64,000 bases of DNA from Saprospiraceae bacterium (GTDB lineage Bacteria > Bacteroidota > Bacteroidia > Chitinophagales > Saprospiraceae). The notes below the pieces were generated by a model that did no database searches, was not told where the DNA came from, and saw only the letters and a program-made list of their open reading frames with translations. Position numbers and translations under genes: made by a program. The DNA lies in assembly GCA_020631235.1 (NCBI GenBank), contig JAHDHQ010000003.1, positions 198,527 to 262,526 of the forward strand. Reading direction: 5' to 3'. Each line of letters begins with the position of its first letter. Positions within the stretch are counted from its first letter, which is position 1. Below are positions 8,651-17,260 of this stretch, in pieces.

Positions 8651-9373
8651 ATGAAATTAAAATTATTTCCAATTCTAATAGTAGCTCTATTTTTTATCAG
8701 TTGCAATGACAATGAACATCTGTTAAGCAAATTTGGTGAAATAAAAACTCAAATAGAATCAAATGATTGGGAAGGCTTAGTCAAGAATTTAGATAAGAAA
8801 TCCATTGCTTATTTAGAAATGATTACTGATACTTCCAATTTGAAATATGAAGTACTCAAGGAAAAAGCCAAAAAGTTTGACTTGCAACATTATTCTATTC
8901 AATACTTATTTGATTTTGGTGGTTTTGCAGATTCAATGGACAATAAATATGATGCGCTTTTCTTGTACTATAAAGTCTCAGGAGTACCTATTTTTGATAT
9001 CATTTCGGAACAGTTATTACTAGAAGACGAAACTAAAACAGGAGGAGAAAACTATGTGACCCTAGCACGCAAAGTCGCAGACCAAAAATACATTACAAAA
9101 AAGATACTATTCGTTAAAGAAGGTGATGAATACAAGCTCAATTTTTTATCCATTTTTAGTCGTCACGAAAAAGATTTAGCTTCTGCTGTTAGAAGGTATA
9201 AGAAAAGATATCTACATAAACCTCCAGCGGAATTATTAGAAAACCCAATAGTGGATCTGACAAAAAAATATGATCCTTTGTATATGTATATGCATTATTC
9301 TCAAAAAAGTGATTTACAGCCTAAGGAATATTATTATAAAAGAAATTTAGCAAAGAGGAAACGAATCCAGTAA
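8651..9373 (+). CDS. Unknown lipoprotein
   Basis: A 240-residue protein with a clear lipoprotein signal peptide: 'MKLKLFPILIVALFFISC' with the lipobox Cys at residue 18. The rest is charged, with no internal hydrophobic segment and no motif that I recognise. The C-terminus is strongly basic and rich in Tyr and Lys. It stands alone between dcd and a convergent quinone reductase gene, with no exact promoter match in the preceding 106 nt. No function is assigned. Confidence 0.75.
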   Translation: MKLKLFPILIVALFFISCNDNEHLLSKFGEIKTQIESNDWEGLVKNLDKKSIAYLEMITDTSNLKYEVLKEKAKKFDLQHYSIQYLFDFGGFADSMDNKYDALFLYYKVSGVPIFDIISEQLLLEDETKTGGENYVTLARKVADQKYITKKILFVKEGDEYKLNFLSIFSRHEKDLASAVRRYKKRYLHKPPAELLENPIVDLTKKYDPLYMYMHYSQKSDLQPKEYYYKRNLAKRKRIQ

Positions 9374-9442
9374 GCCTAATTATTAAACCTCGATACTACT
9401 GGTGTAGTTCTACTATCTAACCAAGAGATCTGTTGATTAGGC
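9374..9442. repeat. Nested inverted repeats between convergent genes
   Basis: GCCTAAT (9374-9380) is the reverse complement of ATTAGGC (9436-9442). The 55 nt between contain a smaller hairpin, ACTAC-TGGT-GTAGT. It lies between two convergent genes, so it may help to end transcription, but there is no T-run. Confidence 0.3.
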
Positions 9443-9457
9443 AAGATTTAAAATATT

Positions 9458-10036
9458 CTAGCTGTTTTTTATACCCAAGCGCTCTATTTTATCGAGCCAT
9501 TTTTTTCGAAAGGACGGTGTAGATAAACGCAATGGTCCTATGGTAGTTATTTTTACTGATTTAACACCGATAAATTGCATGGTCAGTTTTTTCATAGCAT
9601 AATGACTGGGTGATTTATTAATCAATCGATAATACCAAGATGGCTGATCTAAAGTGCATATAATTCTACTGGTTTTGCCTGTAAAATATTTATCCCACCA
9701 TACAGACCCTTCTCTTTTCTTAAATGCGAATCCAGGTAGAAAAACACGATCAATAAAGCCTTTCATTATGGCAGGAACTGAGCCCCACCAGACAGGGTAG
9801 ATCCAGACAATGTGATCTGCCCATCTGAGTTTTTCTTGAGCCATGAGTAAATCAGGTTCTAGTTCGGTTCTTTTTCTGTATCCATACTGTAAGTTAGGAT
9901 TGAAATCTAATGCATTAATGTTAATGGTTTTGAACGGAGCGCCTGAAGACTGTACGCCGGTAATATAGGCTTTAGCTAAGGCAAAATTGAAACTTTCTTT
10001 ATCTGGATGGCCATTGATAATTAAAATATTTTTCAT
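9458..10036 (-). CDS. NAD(P)H-dependent oxidoreductase, flavodoxin-fold (NQO1/KefF-like)
   Basis: A 192-residue flavodoxin-like fold protein of the NAD(P)H dehydrogenase (quinone) family. It begins 'MKNILIINGHPDKESFN', the FMN/FAD phosphate-binding start of this family, and carries 'WIYPVWWGSVPAIMKGFIDRVFLPGFAF', shown here only in part as the diagnostic 'PVWWGSVPAIMKGF' segment. Such enzymes reduce quinones or electrophiles with two electrons in the cytosol. The gene follows a Crp-type regulator on the same strand by 55 nt, which suggests regulation by that protein or co-transcription with it. Confidence 0.85.
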   Translation of the reverse strand: MKNILIINGHPDKESFNFALAKAYITGVQSSGAPFKTININALDFNPNLQYGYRKRTELEPDLLMAQEKLRWADHIVWIYPVWWGSVPAIMKGFIDRVFLPGFAFKKREGSVWWDKYFTGKTSRIICTLDQPSWYYRLINKSPSHYAMKKLTMQFIGVKSVKITTIGPLRLSTPSFRKKWLDKIERLGIKNS

Positions 10037-10091
10037 TGTTCTTATTTGCTTTAAAATTCAGATTTTTAAAGAACAAAAACATTGATATAGA

Positions 10092-10676
10092 TCAATTTCC
10101 TGCTAGAGATTTTCTTACACGACTTAGTGTTTCCATAGTTATGCCAAGATAGGAGGCTATGTGTTTTAAAGCTACTTTATGGGTAATACCTGGATGTATA
10201 GACTCTATTTGAATATATCTTTCTTCAGCGGTATGAAACAAAATAGAAGATATCCTTTGTCTCTGTTTAAGCATGGTATCCGTGACGATGTTACGTATTA
10301 ATCGTTCAAAGTCATGAAACTGATCAGATATCTGTTCTATGGCGTTTTTAGATACTTCGGCTATAATAGAATTATCTAAAGCTTCTATGTAGTGTGGGCT
10401 AGGTTTACCATCGAAAAAACTGACAATCGAGCTGATACATTCATTGTCAAAAGCAAACCAATCTGAAATATCTTTTCCATTATGCAGATAATAGGCTCTG
10501 GCACTGCCTTGAATGATAAAATATACTTTCGATGCGTACTGTCCTTCTTTAACGATGGTTTCTCCTTTTTCGTAAGACTTTATTTCCATTGTACTTATGA
10601 GTGCTTCAAAACACTTTGCTGAAAGTGGAGCATAGTTTTGTTCTATTATATTGATAAGACTAGAAGGATCTATCAC
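10092..10676 (-). CDS. Crp/Fnr family transcriptional regulator
   Basis: A 194-residue protein with an N-terminal cyclic-nucleotide-binding-like beta-roll ('KGETIVKEGQYASKVYFIIQGSARAY', of which the core is 'VKEGQYASKVYFI'). A C-terminal helix-turn-helix 'VALKHIASYLGITMETLSRV' follows. It lacks the cysteine cluster of FNR, so an iron-sulfur oxygen sensor is unlikely. The layout is that of the many short Bacteroidota Crp-like proteins whose ligand is unknown. The quinone reductase gene directly downstream is the obvious candidate target. Confidence 0.88.
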   Translation of the reverse strand: MIDPSSLINIIEQNYAPLSAKCFEALISTMEIKSYEKGETIVKEGQYASKVYFIIQGSARAYYLHNGKDISDWFAFDNECISSIVSFFDGKPSPHYIEALDNSIIAEVSKNAIEQISDQFHDFERLIRNIVTDTMLKQRQRISSILFHTAEERYIQIESIHPGITHKVALKHIASYLGITMETLSRVRKSLAGN

Positions 10677-10799
10677 AGTAAATGTTTGTTTTAATCTGTA
10701 TAAAATTATCCTTCATTAAAGGACTAGAGGCTATTTAATGATATAAATAAGCATCAAAGGCATACTTACAAGATAGTAAAAACGACATTGAACCGCATA

Positions 10800-10831
10800 A
10801 AAAAAGCCCGCTCATAAACGAGCAGGCTTTC
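10800..10831 (-). terminator. Rho-independent terminator of the MscS-like gene
   Basis: AAAGCCCGCTC (10803-10813) pairs with GAGCAGGCTTT (10820-10830) with one mismatch. Read leftward it ends in a run of T. It lies 30 nt after the stop codon at 10861. Confidence 0.75.
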
Positions 10832-10860
10832 TATATTTTTATTTAGTATGGAAAGGCTTC

Positions 10861-12018
10861 TTAAAACTTGTCTAAGAATTTACCCATTTGCTTTCCAGCA
10901 GCATCTCGTCCACCAAGTCCGAAAGATAAAGCGAAAGCTACTGCTACAGCACCTAATGTCAATCCAAATGCAAGGTTAACAATGTCGTCTGCTAAGCCCA
11001 TATATTTTAAAGCCATAGCTAGGAATAATCCTAAAGTTGCAAATCTAGCAATCGATGCCATAGCTGGAGAGTCAGAATTCTTGAAGTAATCACTTACTAA
11101 TTGTGAAAGTTTATTACCGATTAAAAGAATCAAACCACCGAAAAGAATATTTCCAGCCATACCTACAATGTTGTTTAGGATGTCTGTCAATTGTGTAAAT
11201 CCTAATTTATCTACTGCAGTCATCAAACCGAAAACCATAATGAATGCATATAAACCATTTGCAACGATATTAGCAAGTGATGAACCGTTCGTCAAAGAAC
11301 CAATACCCATATTTGCAGCATGCTTATCGATGTTTAGGTTTACAAGTAGTTCTCTTACAATACCCACAACAAACTTACCAACGATGTAGAATACACCTAA
11401 AATAATACCTGCTGCAATAATATTTGGAATAGCATCGAATAATGATGTCAACATATTTTTTGCAGGATCAGAAATCATTTTCATGTTTAATGTATCCAAA
11501 GCCACTAATAAAATAGGGAAGAAAACGATAACAAAAACGATTTGCTTAATAAGACCTGTAAGGTCAAAATCTCTACTTAAACCGTATTTATCCGTATACT
11601 TTTCTACTGTACCAGAAACAAAACCCATTGCTTCCTTTGCGATATTTGCTAAAGTATAACCCACAAATCCAATGATACCTGCTGCGAAAATGTTAGGAAT
11701 AAATCCAGTGATTTCGTTAAGCATGTTTTGTAATGGAGCCAAAGCATTGCTTATACCCATCATGTTTAAAACCGCTAATAAAACGAAAACAACGATTAAG
11801 TAATAAACTAGTTTGCTGATGGTTTTAGACATAGAAAAAGAAGAAGAACTAAATCTGCTATCTAATCCACTGCTTCTGATTGCTTTAGCCGTTAATCTTC
11901 TTAGGGCTCCTGCAATAAATAAACCTACAATAAGTAGTAACAATGCTGAGAGAACGTTTGGCAATACTGTGCCGAATCTGGAGGATAAAGACTCCATTCC
12001 TTGAGTTAAAAAATCCAT
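10861..12018 (-). CDS. Mechanosensitive-channel-related membrane protein (TM_helix type)
   Basis: A 385-residue integral membrane protein with several repeats of the 'conserved TM helix' type found in MscS relatives: 'VLPNVLSALLLLIVGLFIAG', 'IPNIFAAGIIGFVGYTLAN', 'IPNIIAAGIILGVFYIVGK' and 'GNILFGGLILLIGNKL'. It ends with 'FALSFGLGGRDAAGKQMGKF', which matches the pore-lining glycine-rich helix of MscS. It stops there, so the cytoplasmic vestibule of true MscS is missing. A role in osmotic release is possible but not shown. The gene is monocistronic, closed by the terminator at 10800-10831. Confidence 0.82.
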   Translation of the reverse strand: MDFLTQGMESLSSRFGTVLPNVLSALLLLIVGLFIAGALRRLTAKAIRSSGLDSRFSSSSFSMSKTISKLVYYLIVVFVLLAVLNMMGISNALAPLQNMLNEITGFIPNIFAAGIIGFVGYTLANIAKEAMGFVSGTVEKYTDKYGLSRDFDLTGLIKQIVFVIVFFPILLVALDTLNMKMISDPAKNMLTSLFDAIPNIIAAGIILGVFYIVGKFVVGIVRELLVNLNIDKHAANMGIGSLTNGSSLANIVANGLYAFIMVFGLMTAVDKLGFTQLTDILNNIVGMAGNILFGGLILLIGNKLSQLVSDYFKNSDSPAMASIARFATLGLFLAMALKYMGLADDIVNLAFGLTLGAVAVAFALSFGLGGRDAAGKQMGKFLDKF

Positions 12019-12108
12019 ATTAACCTATATTATTTTAATTAGTCAAAAAATCAGTTATAATGTTAAGACTAGATAAAATGGATAGGTCACACTATTTTTA
12101 AGAAAAAA

Positions 12109-12417
12109 TTAAGATTTTATGATCTGCTCTTGCCAAGCAAGTACTCCGCCTAAGACATTTCGGACATTTTTAAAGCCCGATTGCATCATTAATTGCTTAG
12201 CATTACCGCTGCGAGCGCCTGATCTACAATGGACGATAACTTCTTTTTCTTTATAATCTTCAAGTTCATCTAACTGGCTCATTAGATTTCCTAAAGGGAT
12301 TAATTTGGCGTTTAGGTTAAACTGCTCATATTCGTGAACTTCTCTGACATCTAGGAAGAGAAAATCGTCTCCACGATCTATTTTTTGCTTTAACTCGATT
12401 ACGTCTATATCTTTCAT
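12109..12417 (-). CDS. Single-domain rhodanese-like protein
   Basis: A 102-residue rhodanese domain with 'FLDVREVHEYEQFN' and the active-site loop 'VHCRSGARSG' (Cys64 carries the persulfide). It would transfer sulfane sulfur in the cytosol, and the acceptor is unknown. A TTG start at 12426 is possible, but the ATG at 12417 overlaps the stop codon of the PASTA gene as TAATG. This is the likelier start and implies translational coupling. It is the third gene of the ddl-PASTA-rhodanese operon. Confidence 0.9.
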   Translation of the reverse strand: MKDIDVIELKQKIDRGDDFLFLDVREVHEYEQFNLNAKLIPLGNLMSQLDELEDYKEKEVIVHCRSGARSGNAKQLMMQSGFKNVRNVLGGVLAWQEQIIKS

Positions 12418-13205
12418 TATTGACAATCTTGTGGTTTTTCTTGTTGTATGGTTAGATTAAACATTCTACCCATAGGCACCGTTTGTACAGTCTCTGGGCT
12501 AGGATATTGTTCGATTATGTAAGCTGAGTTAATGTCTGACACTGGTCCTACTTCTTTAACCTCACCTAACTTTAACTGGCTCGACTCTAAAATAAATTGT
12601 GCAGCAGCAAAGGTATTGCATACGAGATTAGGTACGCCGGTTTCTCCACCTCCTCTTTGGCTAATGACAAATGATAGAGTATCTCCTTTTTCGATAGCTA
12701 CTTTTCGTTTTTCTACATTTTTAGTAATGATGGCTTGCCCTTTGTACCAGACCTCCAAAATATGATTAGGCTCTCCTGGATCATATTTTCTACTTTTTAT
12801 CTTGCTGCCTATTTCAGCATATCCTAACTCGGTTTTTTTGCTATCGTAATCTTGACCGTACATCACTCCTAGACTTCCTACTTCGATTACATCTGCATCA
12901 AACTTTGTTACAGTAACATACACTTTCCGGTTTTCTTTGACTTTAGCGTCTTTCTTCGGATTTTGCCGAGTAATAATGCCTCCTCTTTGCCCGACAATAT
13001 GTATGGAATCGTTAACAATTATTTCAAAACTTTTTTCTTTGGCATCTTCAGTTGCTTCACTGATGTGCATGCCTACATAATCAGGTAAAACTAACTGTTG
13101 ACCATGATTTGTATAGCTTTTTAGCCAGAAGTTTAAGCCTAGAAATAGCAAGAGCAAAATAAAGGCTATGATGAGTAGATGTTTTATAAATTGTTTAAAG
13201 CTCAA
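12417..13205 (-). CDS. Membrane-anchored PASTA-domain protein
   Basis: A 262-residue protein with one N-terminal transmembrane segment at about residues 9-27 and then three PASTA-like units over residues 35-255. Examples are 'LPDYVGMHISEATEDAKEKS' and 'VPNLVCNTFAAAQFILESS'. PASTA domains bind muropeptides or beta-lactam-like ligands, usually on kinases or penicillin-binding proteins. Here there is no catalytic domain, so it is probably a periplasmic cell-wall sensor or scaffold. It lies 4 nt after the double Ddl gene, a neighbourhood also seen for ddl in other Bacteroidota. Confidence 0.88.
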   Translation of the reverse strand: MSFKQFIKHLLIIAFILLLLFLGLNFWLKSYTNHGQQLVLPDYVGMHISEATEDAKEKSFEIIVNDSIHIVGQRGGIITRQNPKKDAKVKENRKVYVTVTKFDADVIEVGSLGVMYGQDYDSKKTELGYAEIGSKIKSRKYDPGEPNHILEVWYKGQAIITKNVEKRKVAIEKGDTLSFVISQRGGGETGVPNLVCNTFAAAQFILESSQLKLGEVKEVGPVSDINSAYIIEQYPSPETVQTVPMGRMFNLTIQQEKPQDCQ

Positions 13206-13209
13206 GATA

Positions 13210-15879
13210 TTAGGTCTTAGTGATTGAATTTCTTTTTATACCGTACTGCAATATTTGGTCAATAAAATTAAAAGGTTTGTAGTTATTTAATGCTGATTGA
13301 TGAAAAATTGCTGTTGCTGGCGTCATTCCAGGTAATGAATTAATCTCAATGATAATGGTTTCGATGGTATTTTCATCAAAGATTCTCACAAAAGCATCTA
13401 TCCGGCAATATCCATCCACATCCAAAATTTCGGCTGCGCGCTTTAAATCAGAACGTACTTTATCCGCTACTTTATTGTAATCGATGCTTCCTACTGCAAA
13501 TCTAGCGGGTGTGATGTTTTGCCCTTCTCCTGCTAAAAATTTTTCTTCTAGACTAAGGATTTCACTGCCTGCTAATGCCTCGGAAGGATGGAAAGTTTCG
13601 TATTCTATTTTGCCTTCTTGTTGATGAGTGATCATACCACCTGTGATTTCAAGAAACTTTTGTGCGCCATTTGATTCTATGAGAGCTTCGGCTAAAACTT
13701 CAGATTTTCTTGGGAACTCTTCTTTTGGTTTTAAAGAGAGTATAGTTGCATTTTGTGGTTCAATGTCGAGTTCAGATCTAAACATCGTGTCTAGGTAGGC
13801 TGACAGTTGATTATCATTTTTTATGAGTTTTACGGCTGAGCTACACCCATCATCTAATGGTTTCAGAATAAATGGATAGTTAAAAGTGGCATTGAGTGAA
13901 GCCATCATTTTTTTAGGTGCTTTTAAGTAATCTTCTTTATGATAGACACGTTGCTCAGTGACCTTAAAACCATGTTTTTTAAGGGTTTGTAAGGTGTTAT
14001 ATTTATTAATCGTGATATTTGCGGAGTGCGGTAAACTGCCGTTAAATGGAATCTGCTGTTTTACTAATAGCTTTTGTAAAGTTCCGTCTTCTCCTGGTCG
14101 TCCGTGGAGGGCAATAAATACGAGATCTACATATTTTTTAAGATGGTGTTTATCCAGTTTTTTTGGTTCAAGGACGGTATAATTTGAACGGTATTTTTCG
14201 ATGAGTGTGGCTGATTCTTGTTTTAAATTTTCGGTTATGGCGTGCTTTTTAAAGTGAATGATATTATCTCTGATATCATCTGCATTATCTTTTAAAAGCA
14301 AATGGATCGGGATCTGATAAAGATCAAAATCTTCTCCATTAGCGGCTAAGAAAATGGGTATTGCTTCGTATTTGGATGATGAGGCTAATTTTTCATACAC
14401 ATTTCGGCCACTCTCTACAGAAATATGGCGTTCGAAAGAATAACCACCTAGCACAATGCCCACTTTTTGTTTGATCTGTGCTGCATTTTTTTGTGCTTCA
14501 ATGCCTAAATCTATGCTTTTCAATAAATCCTTGTACTTGTGAGGTTTGGTGGCACTTCTTAACCTTTCAGCTACTGAATTTCTTATGATGAAATTTAGAA
14601 ACTGTGAGGGGTTCCACCCAACTTCAGCGGCTTGATGGAAGAAGAAAGATGAAGGCAGCATTCCAGAAGTAGTATTGGGATCATTTAGAAAGATTTTCCC
14701 TTCACTATCGTAGAATCCATCAATTCTCGCATAAGTGTGGAAATTAAAGGCTTCAAACAGTTCGATGCATTTAGCTTGGATGGTTTCTATCGTATTTAGT
14801 TCAAGGTCTATCGGTGTTTTTTTTCGAGATAAGCCAGGCATATACTTGCTTCTGTAATCAAACACTTCTTGCCCTTTCATTATTTCAGTGGGAGGAAGCG
14901 CTACTGATTTTCCTTCTTCATCTCTGATGACAATACAAGAGAATTCTTTACCTTCTATAAAACCTTCAATTAAAACTTCCACTTCACTATCTAAGCCTTG
15001 CAGAACGAGTTTGTCTTCTTCTGATGTATTGAGAGCAACTAAAAGATCTTCTGGGTGATAGATATGTTTACCATTTATTGATAAAGGCAATCCGACACTT
15101 TCACGGATATCAGTTATTCTCCTAATTTCAGCTAGCTTATTTGATAAGTCCATTTCACGCCATGCAGACAAATGGATAGTCTCTTTAAAAAACGCCTTGT
15201 TTATGAGTTGTTCGTAGGCATCGTAATTAGCTTCTTTTAGTATAGAAACACCAATCGAAGATCCTTGATGAGCGGGGCGAATTACACATGGAAATCCTAT
15301 TTTCTCTTGAGTAATTTTAAAGAATGAGGAGTAATCATTTGTGTTCTTGGGTATACTTAAGCTTGGTTTTGATTCGAAGCCAAGTAAGGGCATCCATTCC
15401 TTTTGGATGGATTTATTAATACCTATGGCTGAAGGTAAAATACCAGATCCAGTATATGGTATGTCTAAATAGTCGAGCAAACCTTGGATAGAACCGTCTT
15501 CGCCTTTTGCACCATGAAGCGCTAAAAAAGCTACATCGATTAAATTTTTGAGTGATTCCAGTGAAATACGACTACCTACACTTTCTATGATTTTCCGATA
15601 TTGGTCATCATCCAGGTCTCTTATAGACTCCAGATATATTTGAAAATTATTTGGGGAAGGAGGAATAAAATCCACGGGTGGATAAAAATCTCGAATGCTA
15701 CCTTTATAAATATATTTCCAATCTAGTTCAATCAATGTGCCCTTAGAATCTACAAAAATCGGGATGGGTTCGAATAAACTCTTATCCAAATTATCATAGA
15801 CAGTTCTACCTCCTGCAAACGATATTTCACGTTCTCGAGAAGGACCACCAAAAAATATCCCAACCTTTATTTTTTCCAT
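13210..15879 (-). CDS. ddl: Tandem (two-domain) D-alanine-D-alanine ligase-like protein
   Basis: An 889-residue protein, about 2.5 times a normal Ddl, made of two ATP-grasp ligase copies. Copy 1 spans residues 1-440: 'GGPSREREIS' 11-20 and 'HGAKGEDG' 122-129. Copy 2 spans residues 470-889: 'GGYSFERHIS' 478-487 and 'HGRPGEDG' 592-599. Copy 1 has Asp400-Pro-Asn402 where ligases have Glu-x-Asn, and Arg201 where the ATP-binding Lys is usual. Copy 2 has the normal E845-I-N847 'INSLPGMT' and Lys673, but 'GCSSAV' replaces GSSxG. It ligates D-Ala for peptidoglycan, by family. It is first in an operon with a PASTA and a rhodanese gene. Confidence 0.85.
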   Translation of the reverse strand: MEKIKVGIFFGGPSREREISFAGGRTVYDNLDKSLFEPIPIFVDSKGTLIELDWKYIYKGSIRDFYPPVDFIPPSPNNFQIYLESIRDLDDDQYRKIIESVGSRISLESLKNLIDVAFLALHGAKGEDGSIQGLLDYLDIPYTGSGILPSAIGINKSIQKEWMPLLGFESKPSLSIPKNTNDYSSFFKITQEKIGFPCVIRPAHQGSSIGVSILKEANYDAYEQLINKAFFKETIHLSAWREMDLSNKLAEIRRITDIRESVGLPLSINGKHIYHPEDLLVALNTSEEDKLVLQGLDSEVEVLIEGFIEGKEFSCIVIRDEEGKSVALPPTEIMKGQEVFDYRSKYMPGLSRKKTPIDLELNTIETIQAKCIELFEAFNFHTYARIDGFYDSEGKIFLNDPNTTSGMLPSSFFFHQAAEVGWNPSQFLNFIIRNSVAERLRSATKPHKYKDLLKSIDLGIEAQKNAAQIKQKVGIVLGGYSFERHISVESGRNVYEKLASSSKYEAIPIFLAANGEDFDLYQIPIHLLLKDNADDIRDNIIHFKKHAITENLKQESATLIEKYRSNYTVLEPKKLDKHHLKKYVDLVFIALHGRPGEDGTLQKLLVKQQIPFNGSLPHSANITINKYNTLQTLKKHGFKVTEQRVYHKEDYLKAPKKMMASLNATFNYPFILKPLDDGCSSAVKLIKNDNQLSAYLDTMFRSELDIEPQNATILSLKPKEEFPRKSEVLAEALIESNGAQKFLEITGGMITHQQEGKIEYETFHPSEALAGSEILSLEEKFLAGEGQNITPARFAVGSIDYNKVADKVRSDLKRAAEILDVDGYCRIDAFVRIFDENTIETIIIEINSLPGMTPATAIFHQSALNNYKPFNFIDQILQYGIKRNSITKT

Positions 15880-15896
15880 TGCTTCACGAATATTGG

Positions 15897-15904
15897 CAAA
15901 ATTA
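15897..15904 (-). promoter_or_regulatory. -7 promoter element for the ddl operon (TAATTTTG)
   Basis: Read on the minus strand this is TAATTTTG, an exact TAnnTTTG, 17 nt before the start codon at 15879. It would drive ddl, the PASTA gene and the rhodanese gene. Confidence 0.5.
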
Positions 15905-15967
15905 ATATTATAAGAAAGTTTAAAGTATATTTTTACGTTTTACATACGATTGTTTTAAAAACGAAGC

Positions 15968-17260
15968 TTGAACAAAGAAATTTTAAGGCTGGCCGTTCCT
16001 AATATTCTAAGCAATATTTCTATTCCTTTGATATCCACTGTGGACACGATTTTAATGGGTCATTTGTCCTCATTACATTTGGGGGCTGTTGGTGCAGGAG
16101 CCATGGTGTTTAATTTCGTTTATTGGAATTTTGGTTTTTTGCGGATGGGAACTACTGGGATTACTGCCCAAGCATTTGGTGAGCAGTCTCCTACAAAGAT
16201 CTTAGATACTTTGTTAAGAGCTAGTGTGACTGCTGTAGGGATTGCGCTCCTTTTAATTGTATTTGCTATACCCATCTGTAATGGCAGTTTATGGGCAATG
16301 AATATAGGTGTAGAACAACAAGCATTAGTGCGGGAGTATTTTTTTATACGAGTGGTGGCCGCTCCCGCTTCGTTACTTATCTATGTTATTAGTGGTTGGT
16401 ATTTCGGTCTCCAGGATGCTATTACTCCACTTAAAATGACTCTGGCGGTTAATGTATCCAACATTTGCATAAGTATCCTTTTAGTCAAATATATGGATAT
16501 GGGTTTGCGAGGTGTAGCTTGGGGTACAGTCATGGCTCAGTACATAGGAGTCTTAGTAGCTTTGTTGTTTTTATTTACGAAGTACAAGGATTATTTCAAG
16601 CATTTATTTTGGTCAAGATTGTGGAAAAAAGAAGATTTTTTGCGCTTTCTACATATCAATAGAGATATCTTTTTGAGGACGATATTTTTAGCGACGGCCT
16701 TTTTCTTTTTTCATTCCCAATCGGCAAAAGATGGTGCTTTGTTTCTTGCGGTCAATGTCATACTCATTCAATTAATAAATTGGATGTCTTATGGAGTAGA
16801 TGGATTTGCTTTTGCAGCTGAGAGCATGGTAGGAAAATATGTGGGTGCAAAAGACACATTTAGTGTTAGGCAATCTATCAAGTATGCGATGGTTTGGGGT
16901 TTAGGATTAGCTCTGTTATACAGTTTATTTTACGGTTTGTTTTATCAGCAGATTATAGAAATCTTCAATAAAGAGCCAGAAGTTTGGCTTTTAGCAAAAT
17001 CCTTCCGGTGGTTGGTTGTTTTATTGCCTATTATCGCTTTTGCATGTTATATCTGGGATGGAATTTTTGTAGGTATGACAGCTTCAAAATCTATGCGAAA
17101 CTCCATGTTTTTTGCTTTTGTGCTTTACATTGGTTTATATTATCTTCTTGAGGCATATTCTCCTTTGTATGCTATATGGATTGCCCTTTTTGTTTTTCTG
17201 TTTTCGAGAGGAGTTTTCCAAAGTTATTTGTTTAGAAAACATGGTTTAGATTTAAAATAG
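15968..17260 (+). CDS. MATE family efflux transporter
   Basis: A 430-residue polytopic protein with about twelve hydrophobic segments and the MATE N-terminal pattern 'ILRLAVPNILSNISIPLIST'. The repeat-like second half starts near 'WMSYGVDGFAFAAESMVGKYVGA'; its core 'DGFAFAAESMVGKYVGA' is typical of DinF-type MATE proteins. Such proteins export cationic compounds in exchange for Na+ or H+. The start is TTG: an in-frame stop sits 12 nt upstream at 15956 and no ATG lies before the first helix. Its last 9 nt overlap the end of the convergent beta-barrel gene. Confidence 0.9.
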   Translation: MNKEILRLAVPNILSNISIPLISTVDTILMGHLSSLHLGAVGAGAMVFNFVYWNFGFLRMGTTGITAQAFGEQSPTKILDTLLRASVTAVGIALLLIVFAIPICNGSLWAMNIGVEQQALVREYFFIRVVAAPASLLIYVISGWYFGLQDAITPLKMTLAVNVSNICISILLVKYMDMGLRGVAWGTVMAQYIGVLVALLFLFTKYKDYFKHLFWSRLWKKEDFLRFLHINRDIFLRTIFLATAFFFFHSQSAKDGALFLAVNVILIQLINWMSYGVDGFAFAAESMVGKYVGAKDTFSVRQSIKYAMVWGLGLALLYSLFYGLFYQQIIEIFNKEPEVWLLAKSFRWLVVLLPIIAFACYIWDGIFVGMTASKSMRNSMFFAFVLYIGLYYLLEAYSPLYAIWIALFVFLFSRGVFQSYLFRKHGLDLK

